NCBI RefSeq assembly: GCF_013409255.1 | Contig: NZ_JACCAS010000001.1 | Span: 3,596,001-3,660,000 of the forward strand | DNA from: Paraburkholderia bryophila | GTDB lineage: Bacteria > Pseudomonadota > Gammaproteobacteria > Burkholderiales > Burkholderiaceae | Direction: 5' to 3' | DNA: 64,000 nt | Shown here: piece by piece, positions 19,554-29,090 of the stretch | Numbering within the stretch: the stretch's first letter is position 1 | Layout: every line of letters starts with the position of its first letter | Notes under the pieces: model-generated | The model's input: the letters and a program-made list of their open reading frames with translations, nothing else | What the model was told of the DNA's origin: nothing | Databases searched by the model: none | Program-made: the position numbers and the translations under genes

Positions 19554-19850
19554 ATGTCCGCCTACGTTGTCATTACGCGCGAGAAAACGCTCGACCAGGC
19601 CAAGCTCGACGAATACAGGCAGGTTGCGCCCGCAACCTTCGAGCAGCATCCGGTCACCATGCTGGCGAGCCACGGGCGCAAGGAAGTGGTGGAAGGGCCG
19701 GCGATCGAAGAGATTCTGATTCTCGAATTCGCCGGCTATGACGAGGCGATCGCGTGGTATCGCAGCCCGGCGTATCAGGCGGTCAGCGAGACACGTCTGC
19801 AGGGCGGCGATTACCGGATCATCATTACCGAAGGTTTGCCGCTGGTGTAG
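19554..19850 (+). CDS. DUF1330 family protein
   Basis: Small protein of 98 residues with the dimeric alpha-beta barrel fold of DUF1330 (AYVVITRE, then HGRKEVVEG, ILEFAGYDEAIAWYRSPAYQ). The biochemical role is unknown. The start at 19554 follows GGGAAACG and matches family length; the upstream extension is non-homologous. It lies directly after the smo operon on the same strand, 65 nt past smoK, and may be its last gene. Confidence 0.8.
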   Translation: MSAYVVITREKTLDQAKLDEYRQVAPATFEQHPVTMLASHGRKEVVEGPAIEEILILEFAGYDEAIAWYRSPAYQAVSETRLQGGDYRIIITEGLPLV

Positions 19851-19924
19851 TGCGGGGCGCGAATCAATTCGCCGCAGCGGTGTGTACCGCTCGAACTGCA
19901 CAAAACGCTCGGCCCCTAAGCGCT

Positions 19925-19951
19925 CTCAAGCCTCAAGCCTCAAGCCTCAAG
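19925..19951. repeat. Tandem 7-bp repeat, four copies
   Basis: CCTCAAG repeated (first copy one base short), spanning the stop codon of the SorC-type regulator. The regulator ends within the repeat, so copies beyond the stop do not change the protein. Confidence 0.85.
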
Positions 19952-20887
19952 CGCCGCCCGCGCGCACAGCTCGTCGGTCACCAACCCCGACAACCATCCG
20001 CCTTTCAGCACTGCGATCAGCGCTTCCCGCTTGCGCTCGCCGCCCGCGAAACCAATTGTCGGGCGCCGCGGCGGCGAATCGAGTGCGAGGCTGGTCACGC
20101 GCCGGCCGGTCGGCGACTCGACGCGCGCGCCGGTCGCATCGATCGGCAAGCCGAGCATTTCGGCCACGGCGCCGCCTTGCATCATGTCCTTCACTTCCGC
20201 CGACGTAATGAAGCCGTCTTCATGCAACGGGCAGGTCGGCCCGATATTGCCGACGCCGACGAACGCGACATCCGCGTCCGCCGCCAGCGTTTCGACGATC
20301 CGGTACAGCCGGTGATTGCACCATTGCGAGCGCTCCGCCTCGGTATCGGCGAGCAACGGAGCCGGCAACAGAAAATGCTTGCCCCCTGTCTTCTCGGAGA
20401 TGTGCAGCGCGACGTCGTAGCGGTTCGAGGAGCCGTCCTGGGCGATCGCCCCGACCAACGACACCAACCGGTGCTGCGGACGGTCTAGCTGCGCGATCTG
20501 ATCGACCGACGCCTTCAGCGTCCGGCCGCTGCCGACCGCGACCACCATCGGCTTTTCTTCGTTCAGATGGCGCTCCATCACCTGCGCGCCGGCCACCGCG
20601 AGTTTGCGGTCGACTTCCTCTGACGTATCGCTGTCCACCGGCACGACTTCGCACATGGAGAGTCCGTAGCGCTTGGACAGTTGATCGGCGAGCGACAGAC
20701 AGTCGGCCAGTTTGTGATCGACGCGCACGCGAATCAGGTTCTTCTCGACGGCGAAGGCGACCAGGCGCTGCGCGACCGGACGCGACACCTGCAGCTTCTC
20801 GGCGATCTCGTTCTGGGTGTTGCCGGCGACGTAGTAAAGCCACGCGGCGCGGGTAGCAAGATCTAATTTTTCTGTGGACTTGGGCAC
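19940..20887 (-). CDS. SorC/DeoR-family sugar-binding transcriptional regulator
   Basis: Cytosolic regulator of 315 residues: an N-terminal helix-turn-helix (TQNEIAEKLQVSRPVAQRLV, residues ~24-43) followed by a SorC-type effector domain with VAVGSGRTLKASVDQI and FVGVGNIG. Such proteins bind sugar phosphates or polyols and control the adjacent operon. It lies 81 nt behind xylB in the dalD-xylB unit. It is a good candidate to bind the shared 32-bp element upstream of both dalD and smoS. Confidence 0.88.
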   Translation of the reverse strand: MPKSTEKLDLATRAAWLYYVAGNTQNEIAEKLQVSRPVAQRLVAFAVEKNLIRVRVDHKLADCLSLADQLSKRYGLSMCEVVPVDSDTSEEVDRKLAVAGAQVMERHLNEEKPMVVAVGSGRTLKASVDQIAQLDRPQHRLVSLVGAIAQDGSSNRYDVALHISEKTGGKHFLLPAPLLADTEAERSQWCNHRLYRIVETLAADADVAFVGVGNIGPTCPLHEDGFITSAEVKDMMQGGAVAEMLGLPIDATGARVESPTGRRVTSLALDSPPRRPTIGFAGGERKREALIAVLKGGWLSGLVTDELCARAALEA

Positions 20888-20968
20888 GGTGACGGCTCGC
20901 TTATAGTGCGCCGATGATAGCAGCCGGCTCTCCTGTCTCTTCGGAGAGCGGCTGCGGCTTGCCGTCGC

Positions 20969-22450
20969 TCAGGCGAGCGGCGTGCGTGCCGGATCGAATA
21001 GCGGCCGCACGTGGCGATACAGCGCGCGATACGCTTCGAGCCGCGCGCGCAGTTCGGCATGGCGGCGCGGATTCGGCGTGAATTCCTTTTCGATGGGCGG
21101 CTTGGTCAGCACCGTGGCCGGATCGCCGCCCGCGGCCAGCCAGCCGAGACGGGCCGCGCCGAGCGCCGCGCCGGTTTCGCCGCCGCCGTGTTTGCGGGTG
21201 GCGGTGTCGAGCGCGTCGGCCAGCAACTGCGCCCAGTAATCGCTGCGCGCGCCGCCGCCGAGCAGCGACAACGCCTTCGCTTCGGTGCCGGCCGCGCGCA
21301 GCGCGTCGAGGCCGTCGGTGAGCGCGAGCGTCACGCCTTCGAGCACCGCATAGCCGAGCAGCGCGCGATCGGTCGCGTGGTTCATGCCGAAGAACACGCC
21401 TTGCGCGTACGGGTCGTTGTGCGGCGTGCGTTCACCGGACAGATAGGGCAGGAAAAGCGGCGCGGTGTTCAACGCGTCGGCGGGCAGCGCTTCGATTTCC
21501 GCGAGCAATGTCGGTTCGTCGGTCGAGGTCAGTTTGCAGACCCAGCGCAGGCAACTCGCCGCCGAGAGCACCACGCTCATCTGATGCCAGCGATCCGGAA
21601 TCGCATGACAGAACGCATGCACGGCGGACGCCGGGTTCGGCCGGAAACTGTCGCCGACCACGCACAGCACGCCCGAGGTGCCGAGCGACACGAAGCCGTC
21701 GCCCGGTTGCGTCGCGCCGATTCCGATCGCGCTGGTGGCGTTATCGCCGCCGCCGGCCGCGACGATCACGCCGTCGCTCAGACCGAATTCGCGTGCTACT
21801 TCGGGCAACAACGTGCCGGACGGCGCGCTGCCTTCACAAAGGCTCGGCATTTGCGCGCGCGTCATGTTGCAGGCTGCCAGCAACGAATCGGACCAGTCGC
21901 GTTTGGCGACGTCGAGCCACAACGTGCCGGCCGCGTCCGACGGATCGGACACCTTGCCGCCGGTCAGTTGCAGACGCAAGTAATCCTTCGGCAGCAGCAC
22001 GCAGGCGGTCCGCGCGAAAATCTCCGGCTCATGGCGCGCGACCCACAGCAGCTTCGGCGCGGTGAAACCCGGCATGGCCAGATTGCCGGCCACGCTGTGC
22101 AGATCGGGCGCGCGCTCGGTCAGCTCCGCGCATTCCTTGTCGCTGCGCATGTCGTTCCACAGAATCGCGGGACGCAGCACGCGGTTTTCCGCATCGAGCA
22201 GCACCGCGCCGTGCATCTGCCCCGACAGGCCGATGCCGCGAATCTGCGCGAACTCGTCGGGGTGTTTGGCGCGCAACGCGGCGAGCGCCGTGCGCGTGCC
22301 GGCCCACCAGTCTTCGGGATTCTGTTCGGCCCAGCGCTGATGCGGACGTGAAACGGTAAACGGGGAGCCCGCGGTGCCGATTACGCGTCCGTTGGAGGCG
22401 AGCAGCAGGACTTTCACTTCGGACGTGCCGAGGTCGATGCCGAGATACAT
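20969..22450 (-). CDS. xylB: Xylulokinase
   Basis: FGGY kinase of 493 residues phosphorylating D-xylulose to xylulose 5-phosphate. Motifs: LGIDLGTSEVK at the N-terminus, SGQMHGAVLLD, YLSGERTPHNDP and LLGGGARSDYW. It is downstream of dalD, whose product is D-xylulose, which fixes the pathway step. The 143-nt gap to dalD contains an imperfect hairpin (GCGCGCTGCCA with TGGCAGCG). Confidence 0.94.
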   Translation of the reverse strand: MYLGIDLGTSEVKVLLLASNGRVIGTAGSPFTVSRPHQRWAEQNPEDWWAGTRTALAALRAKHPDEFAQIRGIGLSGQMHGAVLLDAENRVLRPAILWNDMRSDKECAELTERAPDLHSVAGNLAMPGFTAPKLLWVARHEPEIFARTACVLLPKDYLRLQLTGGKVSDPSDAAGTLWLDVAKRDWSDSLLAACNMTRAQMPSLCEGSAPSGTLLPEVAREFGLSDGVIVAAGGGDNATSAIGIGATQPGDGFVSLGTSGVLCVVGDSFRPNPASAVHAFCHAIPDRWHQMSVVLSAASCLRWVCKLTSTDEPTLLAEIEALPADALNTAPLFLPYLSGERTPHNDPYAQGVFFGMNHATDRALLGYAVLEGVTLALTDGLDALRAAGTEAKALSLLGGGARSDYWAQLLADALDTATRKHGGGETGAALGAARLGWLAAGGDPATVLTKPPIEKEFTPNPRRHAELRARLEAYRALYRHVRPLFDPARTPLA

Positions 22451-22593
22451 GGGCGCGGAACCTTCGTCGTTGGAGATGCGCTACTTTAGCCGCACACCGC
22501 GCGCGCTGCCATGCGCATTAAGCCTGGCAGCGGCGCGCTTCGCTGTTGCGTTTTAGGGGTGCCGCGTTGCCGCGGCTGGTGCGGGCGGTGCGT

Positions 22594-24006
22594 TCAGGCC
22601 GCGCCGCGTTTGGCGAGCCACACGTCGACACGCGCGAGTGCGCCTTCCAGCGCCGACTCCAGTTCCGGCGTCTGCGCCATGCTGCCCCACAGCAGGCGGT
22701 CGGCGGCGAACGCTTTCAGCGGATCGGGCGCGGCGAAGAAACCGCGCGCGACCTTCTCGTCCATCACGCCGTCCTGATACGCGTACGGCAATTCGCCCGA
22801 CTGCCAGCGTTGCAGAAAGCGGAAGAACAGCGCGGGCAGCATGGCCGTGGCCGCCGGGGTGACGCCACGTTCGAAACACTCGGCCAGCGTCGGCGCGATA
22901 AAGCCGGGCAGCTTCGAAAAACCGTCGGCCGCGACGCGCTGATTGGTGTCCTGGATATACGGATTGCTGAAGCGTTCGAGCACCACGTCGCGATACCGGT
23001 CGAGATCGAGCGGACTCGGCGTGAGGCACGGAATCACGTCTTCGGTCACGTAGTCGAACGCGAACTTGTTGATGTCGGCGTCGAGCGTGCCTTCGTGAAT
23101 GTAGTCCAGCCCGACCAGCGTGCCCGCCCACGCAATGCAGCTATGCGGCGCGTTCAGAATGCGGATCTTCGCTTCCTCGTACGGCATCACCGAGTCGACC
23201 AGTTCCGCGCCGACCTTTTCCCAAGCGGGGCGGCCAGCAATGAAGCGGTCTTCGATCACCCATTGAATGAACGCTTCGCCCATCACCGGGCACGCATCGT
23301 CGACGCCGGTCGCGGCCTTCACGCGCTCGCGCACATCTGGCGTGGGACGCGGCGTAATACGGTCGACCATCGAACTCGGGCACGCGGTGTTGTCGTCGAA
23401 CCATTGCGCGAGTTCGTTCGCGCCGCGTCGTTCGAGAAACTCGCTCATGCCCGCATGAAAGCGCTCGCCGTTGCTGCGCAGGTTGTCGCAGGTTTGCAGC
23501 GTGACCGGGCCTGCGCCGCGCTTCATGCGCGCGTCGAGAATCGCCGCGAGTGCGCCGTAGATCGTGCCGTGGCCGCCGTTGAGGTCGGCCGCGAGATCGG
23601 CGTTCGCGGTATCGAGTTCGTCTTCTTCGTCGAGGTAATAGCCGCCTTCGGTCACCGTGAACGCGATGATCTTGCAGGCCGGATCGGCGCCCGCTTCAAT
23701 CAACCCGTCGAGGCTCTCGGTCCACGGCAACACGCGCTCGATCGAACGGATCGTCTCGTACGCGCGTTCGCCTTGCGGCGTGACGGTTTCGAGCGTGTAC
23801 ACGCCTTTCTGAGCGGCGAGCGCGTCGAGCACCGCGTTCATGTCGCTGCGAATATTGCCGACGGTGAGCGACCAGTGCGGCTCGCCGGGCACCTTCGCTT
23901 CGTTCAAACGGTGCAGATACCACGCCTGATGCGCGCGATGAAACGATCCCGCGCCGATGTGCAGGATCACGTGTGCGGCCGCGCCGCTGCCTTGTCCGCT
24001 GTTCAT
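22594..24006 (-). CDS. dalD: D-arabinitol 4-dehydrogenase (polyol-specific long-chain dehydrogenase)
   Basis: NAD-dependent oxidation of D-arabinitol to D-xylulose; 470 residues. It matches Klebsiella DalD across its length as I recall it (IGAGSFHRAHQAWYLHRL, TVTEGGYYL, NPYIQDTNQRVAADGFSK). The catalytic signature Lys-x4-Asn-x2-His is K280, N285, H288 in AKIRILNAPH. CAGGAGACGTAC precedes the ATG. It begins the dalD-xylB-regulator unit. Mannitol activity is possible in this family. Confidence 0.9.
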   Translation of the reverse strand: MNSGQGSGAAAHVILHIGAGSFHRAHQAWYLHRLNEAKVPGEPHWSLTVGNIRSDMNAVLDALAAQKGVYTLETVTPQGERAYETIRSIERVLPWTESLDGLIEAGADPACKIIAFTVTEGGYYLDEEDELDTANADLAADLNGGHGTIYGALAAILDARMKRGAGPVTLQTCDNLRSNGERFHAGMSEFLERRGANELAQWFDDNTACPSSMVDRITPRPTPDVRERVKAATGVDDACPVMGEAFIQWVIEDRFIAGRPAWEKVGAELVDSVMPYEEAKIRILNAPHSCIAWAGTLVGLDYIHEGTLDADINKFAFDYVTEDVIPCLTPSPLDLDRYRDVVLERFSNPYIQDTNQRVAADGFSKLPGFIAPTLAECFERGVTPAATAMLPALFFRFLQRWQSGELPYAYQDGVMDEKVARGFFAAPDPLKAFAADRLLWGSMAQTPELESALEGALARVDVWLAKRGAA

Positions 24007-24062
24007 GTACGTCTCCTGAATGTCCTGGCTCGCACGGCTTGAAGCCGGCGTTTCTTGTGATG

Positions 24063-24094
24063 GAGCATTTGCTCTTCGTGTGAGCGAATGATCG
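24063..24094 (-). promoter_or_regulatory. Shared polyol operator, dalD copy
   Basis: Read on the minus strand it starts CGATCATTCGCTCAC and ends GAGCAAATGCTC, an inverted repeat with 5-bp arms. It matches 25 of 32 positions of the element at 13217-13248. It ends 56 nt before the dalD ATG; the smoS copy ends 55 nt before its GTG start. Confidence 0.65.
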
Positions 24095-24406
24095 TACCCG
24101 GCGAAACGAATGTCAAGGCGAGGTCGCTGGGTTTTCGTGGCGCAGCGCGGCGTGGCGGGGCTTGCGGGCGAGCTTCACGAGGTACGGTTGCATGACGGAC
24201 GTGCTTTGCCGTGCGGATCACCGCGTATTGCATTGCATCAAATTTGACCTTTTCCGGGTCAGGACTAACCCGAATGCAAAAAAGTATCGGTTCGCGGTTT
24301 CATTTTTAGTGGTGGCGAGCGCGTTTGAGGGCTACTTTTCGCTATAGAAGACAACAAGACGAAGCGTTGGCGACGCCCCCGGCGAGCCGCTTCATGGAGG
24401 CAGACA
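24095..24406. other. Intergenic region upstream of the AraC-type regulator
   Basis: About 310 bases without a supported gene. The part from 24230 to 24350 is clearly AT-richer (CATCAAATTTGACC, TTCATTTTTAGTGG) and probably holds the regulator's promoter, but no standard pair stands out. Confidence 0.45.
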
Positions 24407-25387
24407 GTGCAACCCGATCTCGAACTCGTGGCCGTGCGCCGCGACGAATCGTTCAAAGTGTGGTCGCATGGCTATCCGTATCGCACGGTGCGCTGGCATT
24501 TCCACCCGGAGTACGAGATTCACCTGATCGTCGCGACGACCGGCAAGATGTTCGTCGGCGATCACATCAGCAGCTATACGCCCGGCAATCTCGTGCTGAT
24601 GGGGCCGAACCTGCCGCACAACTGGGTCAGCGACGTGCCGGAAGGCGAGACCATCGCGCAGCGCAATCTGGTCGTGCAATTCGGCCAGGAGTTCGTGTCG
24701 AGCTGCGTCGACAGTTTTCCGGAGTGGCGTCAGGTCGAGGCGTTGCTCGCCGACTCGCGCCGTGGCGTGTCGTTCGGCGCCTCGACCAGCGAGACGGTCA
24801 AGCCGCTGTTCCTCGAATTGCTGACCGCGCGCGGCTTGCGCCGGCTGGTGCTGTTCATGTCGATGCTTGAAATCCTGATGAACGCCGAAGACCGCGAAGC
24901 GCTCGCAAGCCCTGCGTATCAGGCCGACTCGACCGGATTCGCGTCGACGCGGATCAATCATGCGCTGTCGTATATCGGCAAGAACCTCGCGAACGATCTG
25001 CGCGAATCGGATCTGGCGCAGCTCGCGGGTCAGAGCGTCAGCGCGTTCTCACGCTATTTCCGCCGTCATACCGGGCTGCCGTTCGTGCAGTACGTGAACC
25101 GCATGCGGATCAACCTCGCGTGCCAGTTGCTGACCGACGGCGAACTCAGCGTGACCGATATCTGTTTCAAGGCGGGTTTCAACAACCTGTCGAATTTCAA
25201 CCGGCAGTTTCTCGCGGTGAAGGGCATGGCGCCTTCGAAATTCCGCCGCTATCAGCAACTCAACGACGCGAGCCGCGACGCCTCCGAACAGGCCGCCGCG
25301 CGCGGCGTGGGCATTGACGACGCGCCCGCCATCGTGCTCGCGCCGGGGCTCCCGCGCCCGGCCGCCGCCGCTTATCCACCGACGTAG
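24407..25387 (+). CDS. AraC-family transcriptional regulator
   Basis: Regulator of 326 residues: N-terminal cupin-like effector domain (WHFHPEYEIHLIV, TPGNLVLMGPNLPHNW) and C-terminal double helix-turn-helix (about residues 190-290; LAQLAGQSVSAFSRYFRRH, VTDICFKAGFNNLSNFNRQF). It starts with GTG at 24407 behind GGAGG. It is divergent from dalD and 123 nt upstream of the ribose-type transporter operon, so it may control either. Pseudomonas MtlR, the mannitol activator, belongs to the same family. Confidence 0.9.
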   Translation: MQPDLELVAVRRDESFKVWSHGYPYRTVRWHFHPEYEIHLIVATTGKMFVGDHISSYTPGNLVLMGPNLPHNWVSDVPEGETIAQRNLVVQFGQEFVSSCVDSFPEWRQVEALLADSRRGVSFGASTSETVKPLFLELLTARGLRRLVLFMSMLEILMNAEDREALASPAYQADSTGFASTRINHALSYIGKNLANDLRESDLAQLAGQSVSAFSRYFRRHTGLPFVQYVNRMRINLACQLLTDGELSVTDICFKAGFNNLSNFNRQFLAVKGMAPSKFRRYQQLNDASRDASEQAAARGVGIDDAPAIVLAPGLPRPAAAAYPPT

Positions 25388-25456
25388 TTTCCCGCTTCGA
25401 CCAGGTTGAAACCTTAGCCGAAGCGTTCCACTTCACCCGCGTTGCAACACGTATCG

Positions 25457-25474
25457 CGCTGTCCGACGACAGCG
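25457..25474. promoter_or_regulatory. Inverted repeat upstream of the ribose-type ABC operon
   Basis: CGCTGTC-CGAC-GACAGCG, perfect 7-bp arms, 36 nt before the binding-protein start and 69 nt after the regulator stop. It could be an operator or a leader hairpin; there is no T-tract. Confidence 0.4.
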
Positions 25475-25510
25475 TGAGGGACGTGCTTACTTTTAATAAC
25501 GGAGACAACC

Positions 25511-26464
25511 ATGACGCAATCCCTTTCGAAGCCCGCCTCGTTGAAAAGCTTCACTCGCGACGCGGCGGCCATCGCGGCGTTCGCCTTCGGCCTGTCGTTC
25601 ATCGCTGCGCCGGCCGCGCAAGCCGCACCGCTGAAAATCGGCATGACGTTTCAGGAGCTGAACAACCCGTACTTCGTGACGATGCAAAAGGCGCTCAACG
25701 ACGCAGCCGCGTCGATCGGCGCGACCGTGGTCGTGACCGACGCGCATCACGACGTCAGCAAGCAGGTCAGCGACGTCGAAGACATGCTGCAGAAGAAGAT
25801 CGACATTCTGCTCGTGAATCCGACCGACTCGACCGGCATTCAATCGGCGGTGACGTCGGCGAAGAAGGCGGGCGTGGTCGTGGTCGCGGTGGATGCGAAC
25901 GCCAACGGTCCGGTCGATTCGTTCGTCGGCTCGAAGAACTTCGACGCGGGTGAAATGGCTTGCGACTATCTGGCGAAGGCGATTGGCGGCAGCGGTGAAG
26001 TGGCGATTCTCGACGGCATTCCGGTCGTGCCGATTCTGGAACGCGTGCGGGGTTGCAAGGCGGCGCTCGCGAAGGTGCCGGGCATCAAAGTCGTCGATAC
26101 GCAGAACGGTAAGCAGGAACGCGCAACCGCGCTGTCGGTTACCGAGAACATGATTCAGGCGCATCCGAACCTGAAGGGTGTGTTCAGCGTGAACGACGGT
26201 GGCTCGATGGGCGCGTTGTCGGCGATCGAATCGTCGGGCAAGGACATCAAGCTGACCAGCGTCGACGGTGCGCCGGAAGCAATCGCGGCGATCCAGAAGC
26301 CGAACTCGAAGTTCATCGAAACGTCCGCGCAATTCCCGGCCGACCAGGTGCGTATCGCGCTCGGCATTGCGCTCGCGAAGAAGTGGGGCGCCAATGTGCC
26401 GAAAACGATTCCGGTCGACGTGAAGATGATCGACAAGAGCAATGCCAAGGGTTTCAGCTGGTAA
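25511..26464 (+). CDS. Ribose-type (pentose/polyol) ABC transporter binding protein
   Basis: Periplasmic-binding-protein-like family 4 (RbsB type), 317 residues, with a signal peptide ending AAPAAQA near residue 38. The fold signature is KIGMTFQELNNPYFVTM and later VDGAPEAIAAIQ. AACGGAGACAACC precedes the ATG. First gene of a transporter operon whose downstream enzymes act on polyols or ketoses, so the ligand may be a tetritol or pentitol rather than ribose. Confidence 0.9.
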   Translation: MTQSLSKPASLKSFTRDAAAIAAFAFGLSFIAAPAAQAAPLKIGMTFQELNNPYFVTMQKALNDAAASIGATVVVTDAHHDVSKQVSDVEDMLQKKIDILLVNPTDSTGIQSAVTSAKKAGVVVVAVDANANGPVDSFVGSKNFDAGEMACDYLAKAIGGSGEVAILDGIPVVPILERVRGCKAALAKVPGIKVVDTQNGKQERATALSVTENMIQAHPNLKGVFSVNDGGSMGALSAIESSGKDIKLTSVDGAPEAIAAIQKPNSKFIETSAQFPADQVRIALGIALAKKWGANVPKTIPVDVKMIDKSNAKGFSW

Positions 26465-26537
26465 GACGACAGGCGCGCCGCACCGTGTTTGCGTTGTCTG
26501 ACACGCGACACGGCGGCGCGCCGCAGAGGAGCACCCG

Positions 26538-28058
26538 ATGGACACCATTCTCAAACTCGACAACATCACCAAAAGCTTTCCCGGCGTGAAAGCGCTGCAA
26601 GGCATTCATCTCGAGATCGCGCGCGGCGAGATCCACGCGTTGCTCGGCGAAAACGGCGCCGGCAAATCGACGCTGATGAAAATCCTCTGCGGCATCTATC
26701 AGCCGGATGAAGGCGCGATCACGATCGCGGGCGAGGCGCGACACTTCACGAACTATCACGACGCGGTGGCGGCGGGCGTCGGCATCGTGTTCCAGGAGTT
26801 CAGCCTGATTCCGTATCTGAACGCGGTGGAGAACATGTTTCTCGGCCGCGAATTGAAGAACGGCCTGGGCCTGCTCGAACGCGGCAAGATGCGTCGCATG
26901 GCAGCGGCGATTTTTCAGCGACTCGGCGTGACGATCGATCTGTCGGTGCCGATTCGCGAGCTCTCTGTCGCGCAGCAGCAGTTCGTCGAAATCGGCAAGG
27001 CGTTGTCGTTGGAAGCCCGCATTCTGATTCTGGATGAGCCGACCGCGACGCTCACGCCTGCCGAGGCCGAGCATCTGTTCGCGATCATGCGCGATCTGAA
27101 ACAGCAGGGCGTGGCGATGATTTTCATCTCGCACCACCTCGAAGAGATATTCGAAGTGTGCGACCGCATCACGGTGCTGCGCGATGGGCAATACGTCGGC
27201 ATGATGGAAGTGGCCGATTCCGACGTGGGGCGTCTGGTGGAAATGATGGTGGGCCGCCGCATTGAAAGCAGCTTTCCGCCGAAGCCGCCGTTGCATGCCG
27301 ACGCGAAAATCGTACTGGAGGTTCAGAAGCTGCAATTGCTGAAGGACAGTCCCGTGTTGAGTTTCACGCTGCGTGAAGGCGAGATTCTCGGTTTCGCGGG
27401 TCTCGTCGGTTCAGGCCGCACCGAAACCGCGCTCGCCGTGATCGGCGCGGATCCGGCGTACATGAAGGAGATTCGCATCAACGGTGCAGCCGCGAAGCTG
27501 TCCGATCCCGCCGACGCGTTGCGCGCCGGCGTGGGCATTCTGCCGGAGAGCCGCAAGACCGAAGGTCTGATCACCGACTTCTCGATCAAGCAGAACATCT
27601 CGATCAACAACCTCGGCAAGTATCGCTCGTTGCGTTTCTTCATCGACCAGCGCAGCGAAGCGCGTGCCACCGCCGACATCATGAAACGCGTGGGCGTCAA
27701 GGCGCCGACCATGCACACCGAAGTCGCGACGCTGTCGGGCGGCAACCAGCAGAAAGTAGTGATTGCCCGCTGGCTGAATCATCACACCAACATCCTGATC
27801 TTCGACGAACCGACACGCGGCATCGACGTCGGCGCCAAAGCCGAAATCTATCTGCTGATGCGCGAACTCACCGCGCGCGGCTACTCGATCATCATGATCT
27901 CGTCCGAACTGCCGGAGATCGTCGGCATGTGCGACCGCGTCGCCGTGTTCCGCCAGGGCCGCATCGAAGCAATGCTCGAAGGCGATGCGATCGACTCCAA
28001 TGCCGTGATGACCTATGCCACCGCCGGCTCCCTGGGAGCAAAACATGAACACGCCTAA
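26538..28058 (+). CDS. Ribose-type ABC transporter ATPase (tandem domains)
   Basis: RbsA-type ATPase of 506 residues with two nucleotide-binding halves. The first has Walker [10 protein letters not shown] and Walker [12 protein letters not shown]; the second has the degenerate Walker [10 protein letters not shown] and the signature LSGGNQQK with [15 protein letters not shown], as usual for CUT2 transporters. AGAGGAGCACCCG precedes the ATG. It overlaps the permease gene by 14 nt. Confidence 0.93.
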   Translation: MDTILKLDNITKSFPGVKALQGIHLEIARGEIHALLGENGAGKSTLMKILCGIYQPDEGAITIAGEARHFTNYHDAVAAGVGIVFQEFSLIPYLNAVENMFLGRELKNGLGLLERGKMRRMAAAIFQRLGVTIDLSVPIRELSVAQQQFVEIGKALSLEARILILDEPTATLTPAEAEHLFAIMRDLKQQGVAMIFISHHLEEIFEVCDRITVLRDGQYVGMMEVADSDVGRLVEMMVGRRIESSFPPKPPLHADAKIVLEVQKLQLLKDSPVLSFTLREGEILGFAGLVGSGRTETALAVIGADPAYMKEIRINGAAAKLSDPADALRAGVGILPESRKTEGLITDFSIKQNISINNLGKYRSLRFFIDQRSEARATADIMKRVGVKAPTMHTEVATLSGGNQQKVVIARWLNHHTNILIFDEPTRGIDVGAKAEIYLLMRELTARGYSIIMISSELPEIVGMCDRVAVFRQGRIEAMLEGDAIDSNAVMTYATAGSLGAKHEHA

Positions 28059-29052
28059 TCCTTCTTCGTCACCGAAAACTTCCACGGTCAGCAGCGACAC
28101 GCCAGGTGCGCCGGTGCGCTTTACGTGGGCCGCGTTGAAACGCTCCACCTTGTTCTATCCGTTCATCGGCCTGCTGGTGGTCTGCATCGTGATGGTGTTT
28201 GCGAGCGACAGCTTTCTCTCCGCCGCCAACATCGAAAACGTGCTGCGCCAGGTGTCGATCAACGCCATCATCGCCGTGGGGATGACGTGCGTGATTCTGA
28301 CCGGCGGGATCGATCTGTCGGTGGGGTCGGTGATGGCGCTGGCGGGCACGCTCGCCGCAGGCTTGATGGTTGCCGGCATGAACGCCGTGGCCGCGTTGGC
28401 AGTTGGCATTGCCGTCGGTCTCGGCTTCGGCGCGGCGAACGGCTTCTTCGTCGCGTTCGCCGGCATGCCGCCGATCATCGTCACGCTCGCGACGATGGGC
28501 ATCGCGCGCGGTCTCGCGTTGATCTACACGGGCGGCTATCCGATCGACGGTTTGCCCGACTGGGTCGCGTTCTTCGGCAGCGGCAAGATTCTCGGCGTGC
28601 AGGCGCCGGTCGTGATCATGGTGGTGATCTACGCGATCGCGTGGGTGCTGCTCGAACGCATGCCGTTCGGCCGCTACGTGTACGCGATCGGCGGCAACGA
28701 ACAGGCGACGCGTTTGTCCGGCGTGCGCGTGGCGCGCGTCAAGCTGATCGTCTACTCGATCGCCGGCTTGACCTCGGCGTTTGCCGCCATCGTGCTGACC
28801 GCGCGCCTGATGAGCGGTCAACCGAACGCGGGCGTCGGCTTCGAACTCGACGCGATTGCCGCCGTGGTGATGGGCGGCACCTCGATCTCGGGCGGCCGCG
28901 GCTCGATCATCGGCACGTTGATCGGCGCGTTGCTGCTCGGGGTGCTGAACAACGGCCTGAACATGGTCGGTGTGAATCCATATGTGCAGAACGTGATCAA
29001 GGGCGGAATCATTTTGCTGGCGATCTATATCAGCCGCGACCGTAGAAAGTAA
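28045..29052 (+). CDS. Ribose-type ABC transporter permease
   Basis: RbsC-type inner-membrane permease of 335 residues with about eight to ten hydrophobic segments. Conserved stretches are [17 protein letters not shown] and [15 protein letters not shown]. The start at 28045 follows GGGAG, inside the end of the ATPase gene. An N-terminal Ser/Thr/Pro-rich cytoplasmic extension of about 30 residues precedes the first membrane helix. Confidence 0.93.
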   Translation: MNTPNPSSSPKTSTVSSDTPGAPVRFTWAALKRSTLFYPFIGLLVVCIVMVFASDSFLSAANIENVLRQVSINAIIAVGMTCVILTGGIDLSVGSVMALAGTLAAGLMVAGMNAVAALAVGIAVGLGFGAANGFFVAFAGMPPIIVTLATMGIARGLALIYTGGYPIDGLPDWVAFFGSGKILGVQAPVVIMVVIYAIAWVLLERMPFGRYVYAIGGNEQATRLSGVRVARVKLIVYSIAGLTSAFAAIVLTARLMSGQPNAGVGFELDAIAAVVMGGTSISGGRGSIIGTLIGALLLGVLNNGLNMVGVNPYVQNVIKGGIILLAIYISRDRRK

Positions 29053-29090
29053 TTCTCCACTGACTTCCCATTTCAAGCAGGACCACAGCA

